From NCBI GenBank assembly GCA_049596815.1, contig JBMYLY010000047.1:1-10294 (forward strand): a stretch of 10,294 nucleotides of DNA. The letters run 5' to 3'. Positions 1-8,104 of this stretch are shown here, piece after piece. The translations under genes were made by a program, and so were the position numbers. Source of the stretch: UBA724 sp049596815 (lineage in GTDB: Bacteria > Bacteroidota > Bacteroidia > Flavobacteriales > Flavobacteriaceae). The notes below the pieces were generated by a model. The model did not search any database, had not been told where the DNA came from, and was given only the letters and a program-made list of their open reading frames with translations. Each line of letters starts with the position of its first letter. Position 1 is the stretch's first letter.

Positions 1-1439
1 AACATCTCCTCAACCACATCGGCTGGGCGGGTGACATCTACCCTGTAGGGTGGTATGCTCAATGCCAAAGCTGTTTCGGTTACATTGTTGATTTTAATAT
101 CCAACGAGGTGAGTATGGACTTGATGGTTTGTCTGGGTATTTCTTCGCCAATCAAATTGTTTATGTAATCAAATTGTACCATGAACTGTACAGGCTCTGC
201 TTTGGTGGGGTACTCATCCATCACATTGCTAGACACATGTCCTCCTGCCAATTCAATAATCAAAAGCGCAGCGCGTTTGAGTGCATATTCTACCAATTCT
301 ATGTCTATACCACGCTCAAAACGAAAAGAAGCATCTGTGCTTAATCCGTGACGTTTGGCAGATTTACGCACACTCACAGGGTCAAAGTAGGCGCTTTCCA
401 AAAAGACCTCAGTAGTTTTCTCGGTAACTCCTGAATGCAATCCTCCAAACACTCCGGCAATACACATCGGTGAATCACCATCGCATATCATCAGATCTTC
501 CGCGCTTAAAGTACGCTCAACGCCATCCAAAGTTGTAAAAGAGGTGCCCTCCTTTAGGGTTTGCACTTTGACTACACCCGATGAAATTGCGGATGCATCA
601 AAAGCGTGAAGTGGTTGTCCCAACTCATGAAGTACGTAGTTGGTCGCATCAACAATGTTATTTATGGGTGTTAGACCAATTGCTTTGAGTTTGTTCTGAA
701 TATAATCAGGTGAGGGGCCAACTTGAACTCCTGAGATCCGCAAACCACAATATCGTGGCGCACGTTTTTTATCGACTACATCAATACGCAGAGAAGCATT
801 GGTGAGCTCTACATGAAAACCGTTGATATTGGGTCTTATTAGTTCTGTATTGATGCCTTGTTGCAGCCAACCTGCTTTAAGGTCACGAGCCACCCCAAAA
901 TGGCTCATCGCATCTGCTCGATTGGGCGTAAGGCCAATTTCGAAAACTTCATCGTTTTCTATCTCAAATATATCCGCACAGGCTTTTCCAACAGGGTGTT
1001 TGTCATTTAAAACGATAATTCCATCATGGTCAAGGCCAATACCAATTTCATCCTCAGCACAGATCATACCTTGACTGAGTTCCCCACGTATCTTACTTTT
1101 TTTAATCGTAAATGGTTCTCCAGACGTTGGGTGTAAGACAGTTCCTACAGTAGCAACCACCACTTTTTGACCTTTGGCTACGTTGGGTGCACCACAGACT
1201 ATGGAAAGCAATTCTTCCTGTCCGACATCAACTTTTGTGAGTTTGAGACGGTCGGCATTGGGGTGTTGTTCGCAAGATTTTACTTCGCCAACAACCAGTC
1301 CTTTTAGACCACCAGGTATGGATTCAAACGTTTCTATACCTTCAACTTCTAAACCCAAATCGGTAAGTAGCTCTCCTACTTGTGCTGCGTCCCAATCTGT
1401 TTTTACAAACTGTTTGAGCCAATTGTATGATATCTTCAT
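1..1439 (-). CDS. pheT: Phenylalanyl-tRNA synthetase beta subunit, N-terminal 479 codons (partial)
   Basis: PheT pairs with PheS to form the alpha2-beta2 enzyme that charges tRNA-Phe in the cytoplasm. The start is the ATG at 1439-1437, beginning MKISYNWLKQF, a typical PheT N-terminus. The frame stays open from there to the left edge with no frameshift, and the rest of the gene lies outside the window. Visible parts are the EMAP/OB-fold tRNA-binding domain (about residues 40-150, with VVGEV near 49 and QHPNADRL near 59), the B3/4 editing region (about 205-390, with NIVDATNYVLHELGQPLHAF at 261-280 and the SFRFERG segment at 371-377), and the beginning of B5 (about 400 onward, with PPYRVDVTRPADVVEEM at the edge). 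A full protein of this family is about 800 residues, so roughly 60 percent is present. It lies 47 nt downstream of recG on the same strand, with its own -7 element upstream. Identification is secure. Confidence 0.97.
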   Translation of the reverse strand, partial: MKISYNWLKQFVKTDWDAAQVGELLTDLGLEVEGIETFESIPGGLKGLVVGEVKSCEQHPNADRLKLTKVDVGQEELLSIVCGAPNVAKGQKVVVATVGTVLHPTSGEPFTIKKSKIRGELSQGMICAEDEIGIGLDHDGIIVLNDKHPVGKACADIFEIENDEVFEIGLTPNRADAMSHFGVARDLKAGWLQQGINTELIRPNINGFHVELTNASLRIDVVDKKRAPRYCGLRISGVQVGPSPDYIQNKLKAIGLTPINNIVDATNYVLHELGQPLHAFDASAISSGVVKVQTLKEGTSFTTLDGVERTLSAEDLMICDGDSPMCIAGVFGGLHSGVTEKTTEVFLESAYFDPVSVRKSAKRHGLSTDASFRFERGIDIELVEYALKRAALLIIELAGGHVSSNVMDEYPTKAEPVQFMVQFDYINNLIGEEIPRQTIKSILTSLDIKINNVTETALALSIPPYRVDVTRPADVVEEM

Positions 1440-1455
1440 TGAAACAGATAAAGTA

Positions 1456-1463
1456 CAAAGATA
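1456..1463 (-). promoter_or_regulatory. Bacteroidota-type -7 promoter element upstream of pheT
   Basis: Read on the minus strand this is TATCTTTG, an exact match to the TAnnTTTG element used by the Bacteroidota housekeeping sigma factor. It sits 16 nt upstream of the pheT ATG, so transcription would start about 10 nt before the start codon. I see no clear -33 TTG at the expected distance; that position falls on an A-run and the end of recG. The exact element and its placement support a pheT promoter, but an 8-mer with two free positions can occur by chance. Confidence 0.5.
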
Positions 1464-1486
1464 CGATTAAGAATTTTTTTTTTGGG

Positions 1487-3586
1487 TTAGGAAATGTACT
1501 TCCAAAGCCCTTTTCCACGCTCGAGTTGTTGAAGGGTCTCGTAGACGGGCGCGTTGACCTCTGCGCTAAAGCTTATGTCTGTTTGTAGTAAGCGCGTCGC
1601 TGCCAGCCGTGCTTTTTCCAAAATATGCTTATCCTTGGCCAAATCTGCAATTACCATCTGCAAGACACCACTCTGTTGGGTGCCCATCAGGTTGCCCGGT
1701 CCGCGAAGTTTGAGATCTACTTCTGCCAATTCGAAACCATCTTGGGAACGCACCATGGCTTCAATTCTGGTAGACGCATCATCTGATAATTTCTCTTTGG
1801 TCATCAATACACAATAACTTTTATCGGCACCACGTCCCACACGACCTCGCAACTGATGCAACTGAGACAAACCGAAACGTTCCGCACTTTCTACAATCAT
1901 AACAGAAGCGTTGGGTACGTTTACACCCACCTCTATCACAGTAGTGGCTACCATAATATGTGTCTTTCCCTCAACAAATCGCTTCATCTCAAAAGCTTTG
2001 TCTTCAGGCTTCATTCTTCCATGAACGATGCTTACTTGATAATCGGGTTGTGGGAAGTCACGCACGATGCTTTCGTACCCGTCCATCAGGTCTTTGTAGT
2101 CCATTTTTTGAGATTCTTCAATCAATGGATATACTATGTAAACTTGCCTGCCTCTGGTGACTTCTTCCCGGATAAAACGAAGTACTGCCAGTCTGTTACG
2201 GTCTGTGCGATGCCCTGTGGTAATGGGCTTGCGCCCTGGTGGTAATTCGTCGATTACAGACAAGTCCAAGTCGCCATACAAGGTCATGGCTAGCGTTCTC
2301 GGAATCGGGGTGGCTGTCATGACCAACACATGAGGTGGTATGGCATTCTTTTTCCAAAGTTTGGCGCGTTGAGCTACACCAAACTTGTGTTGCTCGTCTA
2401 TGATGGCCAATCCAAGGTTTTTAAAAACTACGGTTGGTTCTAACACAGCATGGGTACCGATCAATATGTTGAGTGTACCGTTGGAAAGATTTTCATGCAG
2501 TTTTTTTCGAGTTGCTTGCGTTGTTGAGCCTGTTAGTAAGGCTATTTGAATTTTCATAGGAGCAAGAAGGCTGGAAAGACTGGCAAAGTGTTGTTGGGCC
2601 AAAATTTCCGTAGGAGCTACCAAAGTAGCTTGAAACCCATTGTCCAAAGCGATCAAAATGGCAAGTAGTGCCACAATGGTTTTTCCTGAGCCTACATCCC
2701 CTTGGAGAAGGCGGTTCATCTGGGCATTGCTTCCCATGTCGGTACGAATTTCCTTTATAACTCTTTTTTGGGCGTTGGTTAAATCAAAGGGTAGATGATG
2801 TTCATAGAAAGTGTTAAAAAAATCTCCGACCTTATCAAAAACCAAGCCTTTGAACTTGTTTTTATAGCGTTGTTTTTTTTGAAGCAATTGCAACTGTATA
2901 AAAAACAATTCTTCAAATTTTAGTCTGTATTGTGCTTTGGCCAATTCATCTTGATTCTTTGGAAAGTGTACAGCCCGAAGTGCTTTAGACCTATCCATCA
3001 ACTGAAATTCGTTTTTAATAGGAACTGAAAGTGTTTCGGAAAATTGGAAATTTACTTCTTCAAAAAGATTTGAGACCGTTTGTCGCATGACTCTATTTGA
3101 AATCCCTCGATTGGCCAACTTTTCTGTTGATGGATAGATGGGCTGGAACGCTCCTTGTTTGTTCTGGGAAATTTCTGTGTCCAGTTCTGGATGCGCGATA
3201 GAACATTGGTTTCCAAACCAATTGAGCCGACCAAAAGCCACATAGTCGGTGTTTGTTTTTAGATTTTTTTGAATCCATTTTACACCCCTAAACCACACCA
3301 ATTCCATTTGCCCGGTTTCGTCTCCAAAAGTGGCTACCAGACGTTTATGACGCCCTTTCGTGATGGTTTCTATGTGCGAGATTTTTCCGACTACTTGCAC
3401 ATCGGATTGGGATTGGGGCAACTCACTGACTTTATAAAAGTGCGTTCTATCAATATATCTGTTTGGAAATACATACAACAAGTCCTTGTAGGTGTGAACC
3501 CCGAGTTCGCTACGCAACAATTGTGCTCTGTTAGGGCCCACCCCTTTAAGATAGTCAACGGGTTTTTCCAATAAGGCATCTGACAT
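1487..3586 (-). CDS. recG: ATP-dependent DNA helicase RecG
   Basis: RecG is a superfamily 2 double-strand DNA translocase that reverses stalled replication forks and processes branched DNA. I chose the ATG at 3586, giving 699 residues (MSDALLEKPVDYLKGVG), the usual RecG length. The frame stays open for 81 more codons upstream, but that stretch runs antisense through the uvrD start and looks non-coding. Domains in order: wedge/OB domain (about 1-145), helicase domain 1 with Walker A GDVGSGKT (296-303), the DEQH box (397-400) and TATPIPRT (424-431), then helicase domain 2 with VHGRMKP (521-527), the VATTVIEVGVNVP segment (546-558) and QLRGRVGR (578-585), and the C-terminal translocation motif around RGPGNLMGTQQSG (628-640). 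All key motifs are intact. It is divergent from uvrD and precedes pheT. A TATCTTCG at 3599-3592 is one base from a -7 element, but would imply an almost leaderless message. Confidence 0.97.
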   Translation of the reverse strand: MSDALLEKPVDYLKGVGPNRAQLLRSELGVHTYKDLLYVFPNRYIDRTHFYKVSELPQSQSDVQVVGKISHIETITKGRHKRLVATFGDETGQMELVWFRGVKWIQKNLKTNTDYVAFGRLNWFGNQCSIAHPELDTEISQNKQGAFQPIYPSTEKLANRGISNRVMRQTVSNLFEEVNFQFSETLSVPIKNEFQLMDRSKALRAVHFPKNQDELAKAQYRLKFEELFFIQLQLLQKKQRYKNKFKGLVFDKVGDFFNTFYEHHLPFDLTNAQKRVIKEIRTDMGSNAQMNRLLQGDVGSGKTIVALLAILIALDNGFQATLVAPTEILAQQHFASLSSLLAPMKIQIALLTGSTTQATRKKLHENLSNGTLNILIGTHAVLEPTVVFKNLGLAIIDEQHKFGVAQRAKLWKKNAIPPHVLVMTATPIPRTLAMTLYGDLDLSVIDELPPGRKPITTGHRTDRNRLAVLRFIREEVTRGRQVYIVYPLIEESQKMDYKDLMDGYESIVRDFPQPDYQVSIVHGRMKPEDKAFEMKRFVEGKTHIMVATTVIEVGVNVPNASVMIVESAERFGLSQLHQLRGRVGRGADKSYCVLMTKEKLSDDASTRIEAMVRSQDGFELAEVDLKLRGPGNLMGTQQSGVLQMVIADLAKDKHILEKARLAATRLLQTDISFSAEVNAPVYETLQQLERGKGLWKYIS

Positions 3587-3639
3587 GCAAACGAAGATAA
3601 ATCTTTTCCATTGAAAACTGTTGATAAACCACAGGGAGA

Positions 3640-3672
3640 TTGATAGAAATTCACTTGAGGAATTTATATTTT
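3640..3672 (+). promoter_or_regulatory. Candidate promoter for the uvrD operon
   Basis: A TTG at 3640-3642 is followed after 22 nt by TATATTTT at 3665-3672, which differs from the Bacteroidota -7 element TAnnTTTG only at the last base. The spacing is within the usual range. Transcription would start near 3680, a few bases before the GTG start of uvrD at 3689. The 102-nt region between recG and uvrD is A/T-rich, so a near match by chance is quite possible. Confidence 0.35.
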
Positions 3673-3688
3673 CACATAAAAATTTTAG

Positions 3689-5986
3689 GTGCAGGATTAT
3701 CTTTCCAAACTCAATGAAGCCCAACAACAACCGACCACCCACACGGATGGACCCCTGATGGTGATTGCGGGTGCGGGTTCGGGGAAAACGCGTGTGCTCA
3801 CATACCGTATTGCCTATTTGATGCAACAAGGTGTAGACGCATTTTCGATTTTGGCTTTGACTTTTACCAACAAAGCTGCACGAGAGATGAAGGGTCGCAT
3901 CGCCGAAATAGTAGGGGAGAGTGAGGCCAAAAACCTATGGATGGGTACTTTTCACTCTGTTTTTGCTCGCATTCTTCGCGCAGAAGCCGACCGATTGGGC
4001 TATCCATCGAGTTTTACTATCTATGACACGCAAGATTCTGAGCGGCTGATAGCCTCTATCATCAAAGAGATGAAACTCGACAAAGACATCTACAAAACCA
4101 AACAGATTCGCAATCGCATTTCAGCCTTTAAAAACAGTTTGATTACGGTTCGCGCTTATTACAACAACCCCGAATTGGTCGAAGCCGACCGTGAGGCACG
4201 CCGTTCACAAATGGGCACAATCTACCAAGCCTATGTAGAGCGTTGCTTTAAGGCTGGTGCTATGGATTTTGACGATTTGTTGTTAAAAACCAATGAGCTT
4301 TTAAACCGTTTTCCTGATGTGTTGGCCAAATACCAAGATCGGTTTCGCTACATCTTGGTTGATGAGTACCAAGATACCAACCACTCACAATATCTAATTG
4401 TGCGGGCATTGGCAGATCGTTTTCAAAATATATGTGTGGTTGGTGATGATGCGCAAAGTATATATGCGTTTCGAGGTGCTAATATTCAAAACATTCTCAA
4501 TTTTCAAAAAGACTATCCTGAAGCCAAGGTCTACAGATTGGAGCAAAACTACCGATCGACCCAGAATATTGTCTCTGCAGCCAATAGCCTGATCGCCCAC
4601 AACCAAAACAAATTGGACAAGGATGTTTGGACAGCCAACGAAAAGGGAGAACAAATTATAGTGCACCGAAGTCCTACAGATGGTGATGAAGGACGCTATG
4701 TGGCCCAATCGATTTTTGAGGAATCCATGCAGCAACAGCTTAAGTATGAGTCATTTGCTGTTCTTTATCGAACCAATGCTCAATCGCGGGCTATTGAAGA
4801 TGCACTCCGAAAACGCAATATCCCTTACAGGGTATTTGGGGGCGTGTCTTTTTACCAGCGCAAGGAAATCAAAGATGTGTTGGCTTACCTACGGCTGACT
4901 GTCAATCCCAAAGATGAGGAAAGCCTGAAGCGTGTTATCAATTATCCGGGTCGGGGGATTGGCCAAACTACGGTAGACAAACTTGTTGTGGCTGCCCAGA
5001 CACACAATATTTCAATTTTTGATGTGGTAGAGCGTGCGCATGAGTTGCCTTTGAACATCAACACTGGCACCAAAACCAAACTCAGTGACTTTGCCGTGTT
5101 GATTCGCAGTTTTCAGGCAGCCAACGCCACCCAAGATGCTTTTGCAGTGGCAGATCTGATTACCAAAAAAACGGGCATCGTGCAAGAGCTTAAAAAAGAA
5201 GGCACTCCGGAAGCGGTAACACGTGTGGAAAATGTTGAAGAGTTGCTCAATGGTATTCGTGATTTTGTAGAAGGTCAGCGCGAGTTGGTAGACGCTAGAG
5301 GTTCGTTGGTGGAGTTTTTGGAGGACGTGGCTTTGGCTACTGATTTTGACAATGAAAAAAAGGAGGAAAATGCGGTAGCTCTGATGACTGTACACTTGGC
5401 CAAAGGTCTTGAATTTCCACATGTGTATGTGGTGGGTATGGAAGAGGATTTGTTTCCTTCAGCCTTCAACATGAATACTCGTGAAGAACTCGAAGAGGAA
5501 AGACGTTTGTTTTATGTGGCACTCACTAGGGCCGAAAAACGGGCTACCTTGACCTACAGCCAGTGTCGTTACAGATGGGGAAAGCTCAATGATGCAGAGC
5601 CCAGTCGTTTTTTGACAGAGTTGAACCCTGATTATATTGACAACCAATTGTTTGATGATAACTATCGTTTTACACCTTTGGTGGACAAGGATATTTTTGG
5701 TGACGTTCCAAAAGACAGGGTTCGTTTTAAAAAACCAACTGTCAAATCTAACAGAAAAACCATACCCCCCAAAGCCAAACTAAAACCCGTGGCACGTTCG
5801 CAATCTGCCGAGTCCATAGATACTTCTGCCATTCAAGAGGGAGTCAAGGTCAACCACAGTCGTTTTGGAAGAGGAGTGGTTTGTGCAGTAGAGGGTCAAG
5901 GGGGTGATACCAAGGCCCTTATCGACTTTGAAAACGGAGGAAGAAAAAATTTACTGCTTCGCTTTGCCAAACTCGAAATTCTTTAA
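3689..5986 (+). CDS. uvrD: UvrD/PcrA-type superfamily 1 DNA helicase
   Basis: This is a 3'-5' superfamily 1A helicase, 765 residues, that acts in excision repair, mismatch repair or displacement of RecA and RNA polymerase. The start is GTG at 3689. An in-frame TAG directly precedes it and the next in-frame ATG is codon 24, next to the Walker A loop, so GTG is effectively forced and gives the usual N-terminus (YLSKLNEAQQQ). Motifs in order: Walker A AGAGSGKT (27-34), Ia LTFTNKAAREMKGR (57-70), GTFHS (86-90), motif II VDEYQDT (224-230), motif III VVGDDAQSIYAFRGA (250-264), motif IV RLEQNYRST (283-291), motif V TVHLAKGLEFPHVYVVG (567-583) and motif VI RRLFYVALTRAEKR (605-618). A basic linker (about 675-705) leads to a C-terminal Tudor-like domain (about 715-765, VNHSRFGRGVV) of the kind that binds RNA polymerase in PcrA/UvrD. 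The sequence alone does not decide between the names uvrD and pcrA. Confidence 0.96.
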   Translation: MQDYLSKLNEAQQQPTTHTDGPLMVIAGAGSGKTRVLTYRIAYLMQQGVDAFSILALTFTNKAAREMKGRIAEIVGESEAKNLWMGTFHSVFARILRAEADRLGYPSSFTIYDTQDSERLIASIIKEMKLDKDIYKTKQIRNRISAFKNSLITVRAYYNNPELVEADREARRSQMGTIYQAYVERCFKAGAMDFDDLLLKTNELLNRFPDVLAKYQDRFRYILVDEYQDTNHSQYLIVRALADRFQNICVVGDDAQSIYAFRGANIQNILNFQKDYPEAKVYRLEQNYRSTQNIVSAANSLIAHNQNKLDKDVWTANEKGEQIIVHRSPTDGDEGRYVAQSIFEESMQQQLKYESFAVLYRTNAQSRAIEDALRKRNIPYRVFGGVSFYQRKEIKDVLAYLRLTVNPKDEESLKRVINYPGRGIGQTTVDKLVVAAQTHNISIFDVVERAHELPLNINTGTKTKLSDFAVLIRSFQAANATQDAFAVADLITKKTGIVQELKKEGTPEAVTRVENVEELLNGIRDFVEGQRELVDARGSLVEFLEDVALATDFDNEKKEENAVALMTVHLAKGLEFPHVYVVGMEEDLFPSAFNMNTREELEEERRLFYVALTRAEKRATLTYSQCRYRWGKLNDAEPSRFLTELNPDYIDNQLFDDNYRFTPLVDKDIFGDVPKDRVRFKKPTVKSNRKTIPPKAKLKPVARSQSAESIDTSAIQEGVKVNHSRFGRGVVCAVEGQGGDTKALIDFENGGRKNLLLRFAKLEIL

Positions 5987-5989
5987 AAC

Positions 5990-6601
5990 ATGCGCCTTCA
6001 AGTCTTTGAAAACAATCCTAACCCCAAACATATTGCCACGGCTGTTGAGGTACTGCAAAAAGGAGGCCTCATTATTTATCCCACAGACACTGTCTATGCG
6101 TTGGGATGTGATGCGTATCATGAAGAAGCGCTCAACAGACTGGCCAAATTGAAAAGTGCCAAACCTTCCAAAACACCTGTAAGCTTGGTTTGTAGCTCTA
6201 TACGTCAAATAGGGGAGCACACAGGGCAGTTGGATACGGTCGTGTTTCGTTCGCTTAAAGCCCACCTTCCGGGGCCCTTTACGTTTATCTTACCGGTGCT
6301 TCAAAAACTGCCAAAATCTCTGGGTAAAAGAACTTCCATTGGAGTGCGTATTCCAGATCATTCTATCTCACAAGCTTTGATAAATGCACTCGGTCACCCG
6401 CTGGCTTCCGCTTCTTTGCATGATGACGATTCAATTATCGACTACACTACTGACCCAGATGAAATTGAGGTCCATTGGCAACATAGAATCGATTTGTTTT
6501 TAGACAGTGGATACGGCAACAACCAACCTTCAACCGTTGTTGATATGTCATCTGAAGAAGTAAATGTGATTCGACAGGGTGTAGGAATCTTTGAAGGCTG
6601 A
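5990..6601 (+). CDS. YrdC-domain protein, L-threonylcarbamoyladenylate synthase family, YciO-like
   Basis: A 203-residue single-domain YrdC/Sua5/YciO protein. TsaC/Sua5 members make threonylcarbamoyl-AMP from threonine, bicarbonate and ATP for the t6A modification of ANN-decoding tRNAs. Seen here: YPTDTVYALGCD (30-41), PGPFTFIL (94-101), GVRIPDH (118-124) and STVVD (181-185). There is no C-terminal Sua5 domain. The canonical S-A-N-x-S segment is replaced by LASASLHDDDS (138-148), and the tail reads VIRQGVGIFEG. From memory of E. coli YciO (ALGC, STSL, VVVREGVG), these features place it closer to YciO than to TsaC. Automatic annotation would probably still say threonylcarbamoyl-AMP synthase, but the role of YciO-type members in t6A synthesis is less certain. 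The ATG lies 3 nt after the uvrD stop, so it is almost certainly co-transcribed with uvrD. No Shine-Dalgarno sequence is visible. Confidence 0.9.
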   Translation: MRLQVFENNPNPKHIATAVEVLQKGGLIIYPTDTVYALGCDAYHEEALNRLAKLKSAKPSKTPVSLVCSSIRQIGEHTGQLDTVVFRSLKAHLPGPFTFILPVLQKLPKSLGKRTSIGVRIPDHSISQALINALGHPLASASLHDDDSIIDYTTDPDEIEVHWQHRIDLFLDSGYGNNQPSTVVDMSSEEVNVIRQGVGIFEG

Positions 6602-6612
6602 CAGCATCAGTC
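6596..6612. other. Small hairpin spanning two convergent stop codons
   Basis: GGCTGA and TCAGTC (6596-6601 and 6607-6612) can pair around the five-base loop CAGCA with one G-T wobble, using the stop codons of both convergent genes. Flanking TTGAA (6591-6595) and TTCAA (6617-6621) could extend it across a bulge. No T-run follows on either strand, so it is not a classical intrinsic terminator, though it is the only structure in the 5-nt gap that might separate the two transcripts. Confidence 0.25.
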
Positions 6613-8088
6613 AATCTTCAAATGCTTTACAATGTCAGTAGCCATAAGACCCAATTGACCTGTTGTTTTTACTGCTTTGTCTCCCGCCAATCCATGATGA
6701 TAGACTGCAATACAAGCCGCTTCTGCTGAGGAATATCCTTGTGCCAATAGCCCTGTTATGATACCTGTCAGTACGTCTCCACTACCAGCTGTAGCCATAC
6801 CCGGGTTTCCTCCGTCGTGAACGTATTTATGGCCTTTGTTATCAATCACCCAAGTACATGCGTCTTTTAATACAATAACACATTGGAGTTTTTCAGCAAA
6901 TTCTGCTGCTTTGACCAAACGTTCTGTGGTTTGTGCAGACGTACCCACCAATCGGTCGAATTCTTTGATATGTGGTGTTAAAATGCTGCCTTGGGGTATG
7001 TGCGGCATCCATCCGGGATTTTTTGATAGTATATTGATTGCATCTGCATCAATAACCATAGAGACTTTTACACTTTTTAGAAGTTGAAAAAGCATTTTCT
7101 CGGTTTGTAGAACTGTACCAATCCCCGGTCCTATTGAAAGTACATTAAAAACTGAAATGTCAGGAAATTGAGTTAAGCACTGCTCAGAATCGTCAGAAAA
7201 ACACATGGCTTCTGGCAGAGATGATTGCATAATATTAACACCACATTTGGGCACGTATGAGGTCAATAAGCCGACACCACTTTTTAGACAAGCATGGGCA
7301 GAGAGTACAGCAGCGCCCATTTTACCAAATGACCCTGCCATCAAAAGTGCATGTCCATAATGGCCTTTATGAGAAAATTTCTCCCTACGTTTTACATACT
7401 GCTGAACTTCATGATTTATATAAAAAGTTTTGGAGTCTAACTGTTGTATGTAATCTTCGTCCAGCCCTATGTCAATAGCTATCCAATCTTTAACAAATGT
7501 TTTGTGCTCAGGAAAAAAGAAAGAAGCTTTAGGACGTTGGAATGTAATCACGAGATCGGCTTTTACCACATCATCAGATTTAGCAATGGTTTCTGAGGGC
7601 AATCCCGATGGCATATCGACACTATATACCGTATTGACTGAACTGTTTATAGCGCGGATGACATCGGAAAATAGTCCCTCAACTTTTCCACGCATGCCAA
7701 TTCCAAATAGCGCATCAATGATGATGTCTGATGGGTTGAATTGAGGTAATTGGCTTTCGTTGTTAATAATTTTAACTTCGGGTAGTCTGTTCAAATTGGT
7801 GTTACAATCTGCTGTAGGGGTTTTATTTGTATCTAAAAAGTAGGCATGGGTATCAAAGCCGTTTTCAGTAAGCATTCGACAGATCGCAAGCCCATCGCCT
7901 CCGTTATTTCCCGATCCACAAAAAACCATGATTTTGTGATTGGTTATCTGTAAAGTCATCAAATACTGTACAAAAGCATTTGCTGCTTTTTCCATCAGGT
8001 CTACAGAACGTATTTTTTGTGAACTAATGGTGTGTAGGTCAGCCCCCTTAATTTGATCAGTAGAAATTATTTTTTGGAGCCCATTCAT
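6607..8088 (-). CDS. nnr: Bifunctional NAD(P)H-hydrate epimerase / ADP-dependent NAD(P)H-hydrate dehydratase
   Basis: This metabolite-repair enzyme restores damaged NAD(P)HX. The N-terminal YjeF_N domain epimerises the R and S hydrates, and the C-terminal ribokinase-fold domain dehydrates S-NAD(P)HX using ADP. I chose the ATG at 8088 (493 residues, MNGLQKIISTDQIKGAD). The frame could extend to a TTG at 8118, but that lies inside the terminator of the upstream gene. The epimerase half (about 10-210) has GSGNNGGDG (58-66), DALFGIG (125-131) and VDMPSGL (157-163). The dehydratase half (about 235-493) has KGHYGHALLMAGS (241-253), GPGIG (320-324), TPHIKEFDRL (371-380) and GGNPGMATAGSGDVLTG (426-442), with the likely catalytic Asp438 in GSGD. 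It converges on the YrdC-family gene. No convincing promoter is seen; the ATG is only about 17 nt beyond the terminator at 8105-8135. Confidence 0.95.
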   Translation of the reverse strand: MNGLQKIISTDQIKGADLHTISSQKIRSVDLMEKAANAFVQYLMTLQITNHKIMVFCGSGNNGGDGLAICRMLTENGFDTHAYFLDTNKTPTADCNTNLNRLPEVKIINNESQLPQFNPSDIIIDALFGIGMRGKVEGLFSDVIRAINSSVNTVYSVDMPSGLPSETIAKSDDVVKADLVITFQRPKASFFFPEHKTFVKDWIAIDIGLDEDYIQQLDSKTFYINHEVQQYVKRREKFSHKGHYGHALLMAGSFGKMGAAVLSAHACLKSGVGLLTSYVPKCGVNIMQSSLPEAMCFSDDSEQCLTQFPDISVFNVLSIGPGIGTVLQTEKMLFQLLKSVKVSMVIDADAINILSKNPGWMPHIPQGSILTPHIKEFDRLVGTSAQTTERLVKAAEFAEKLQCVIVLKDACTWVIDNKGHKYVHDGGNPGMATAGSGDVLTGIITGLLAQGYSSAEAACIAVYHHGLAGDKAVKTTGQLGLMATDIVKHLKID

Positions 8089-8104
8089 ATGCCTAAAATT
8101 AACC

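Noticed and set aside
1474..1483. Run of ten T residues on the plus strand between pheT and recG
   Set aside because: No stem precedes it and no plus-strand gene ends here, so it is not a terminator; it is probably just an A-run between two minus-strand genes.
1856..2245. 129-codon plus-strand frame opposite recG
   Set aside because: It is antisense to conserved recG motifs (including the QLRGRVGR region); no independent evidence for a gene.
3619..3627. DnaA-box-like TTATCAACA (minus strand)
   Set aside because: A single nonamer with one mismatch, without clustering, a DNA-unwinding region or replication genes nearby, is not evidence for an origin.
3587..3829. 81-codon N-terminal extension of recG upstream of the ATG at 3586
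   Set aside because: It runs antisense through the intergenic region and the uvrD start, has no RecG-like sequence, and the ATG at 3586 already gives the normal family length.
5012..5422. 136-codon minus-strand frame inside uvrD
   Set aside because: It is antisense to conserved helicase sequence, has no recognisable domain, and its Phe/Ser/His-rich composition is typical of a shadow frame.
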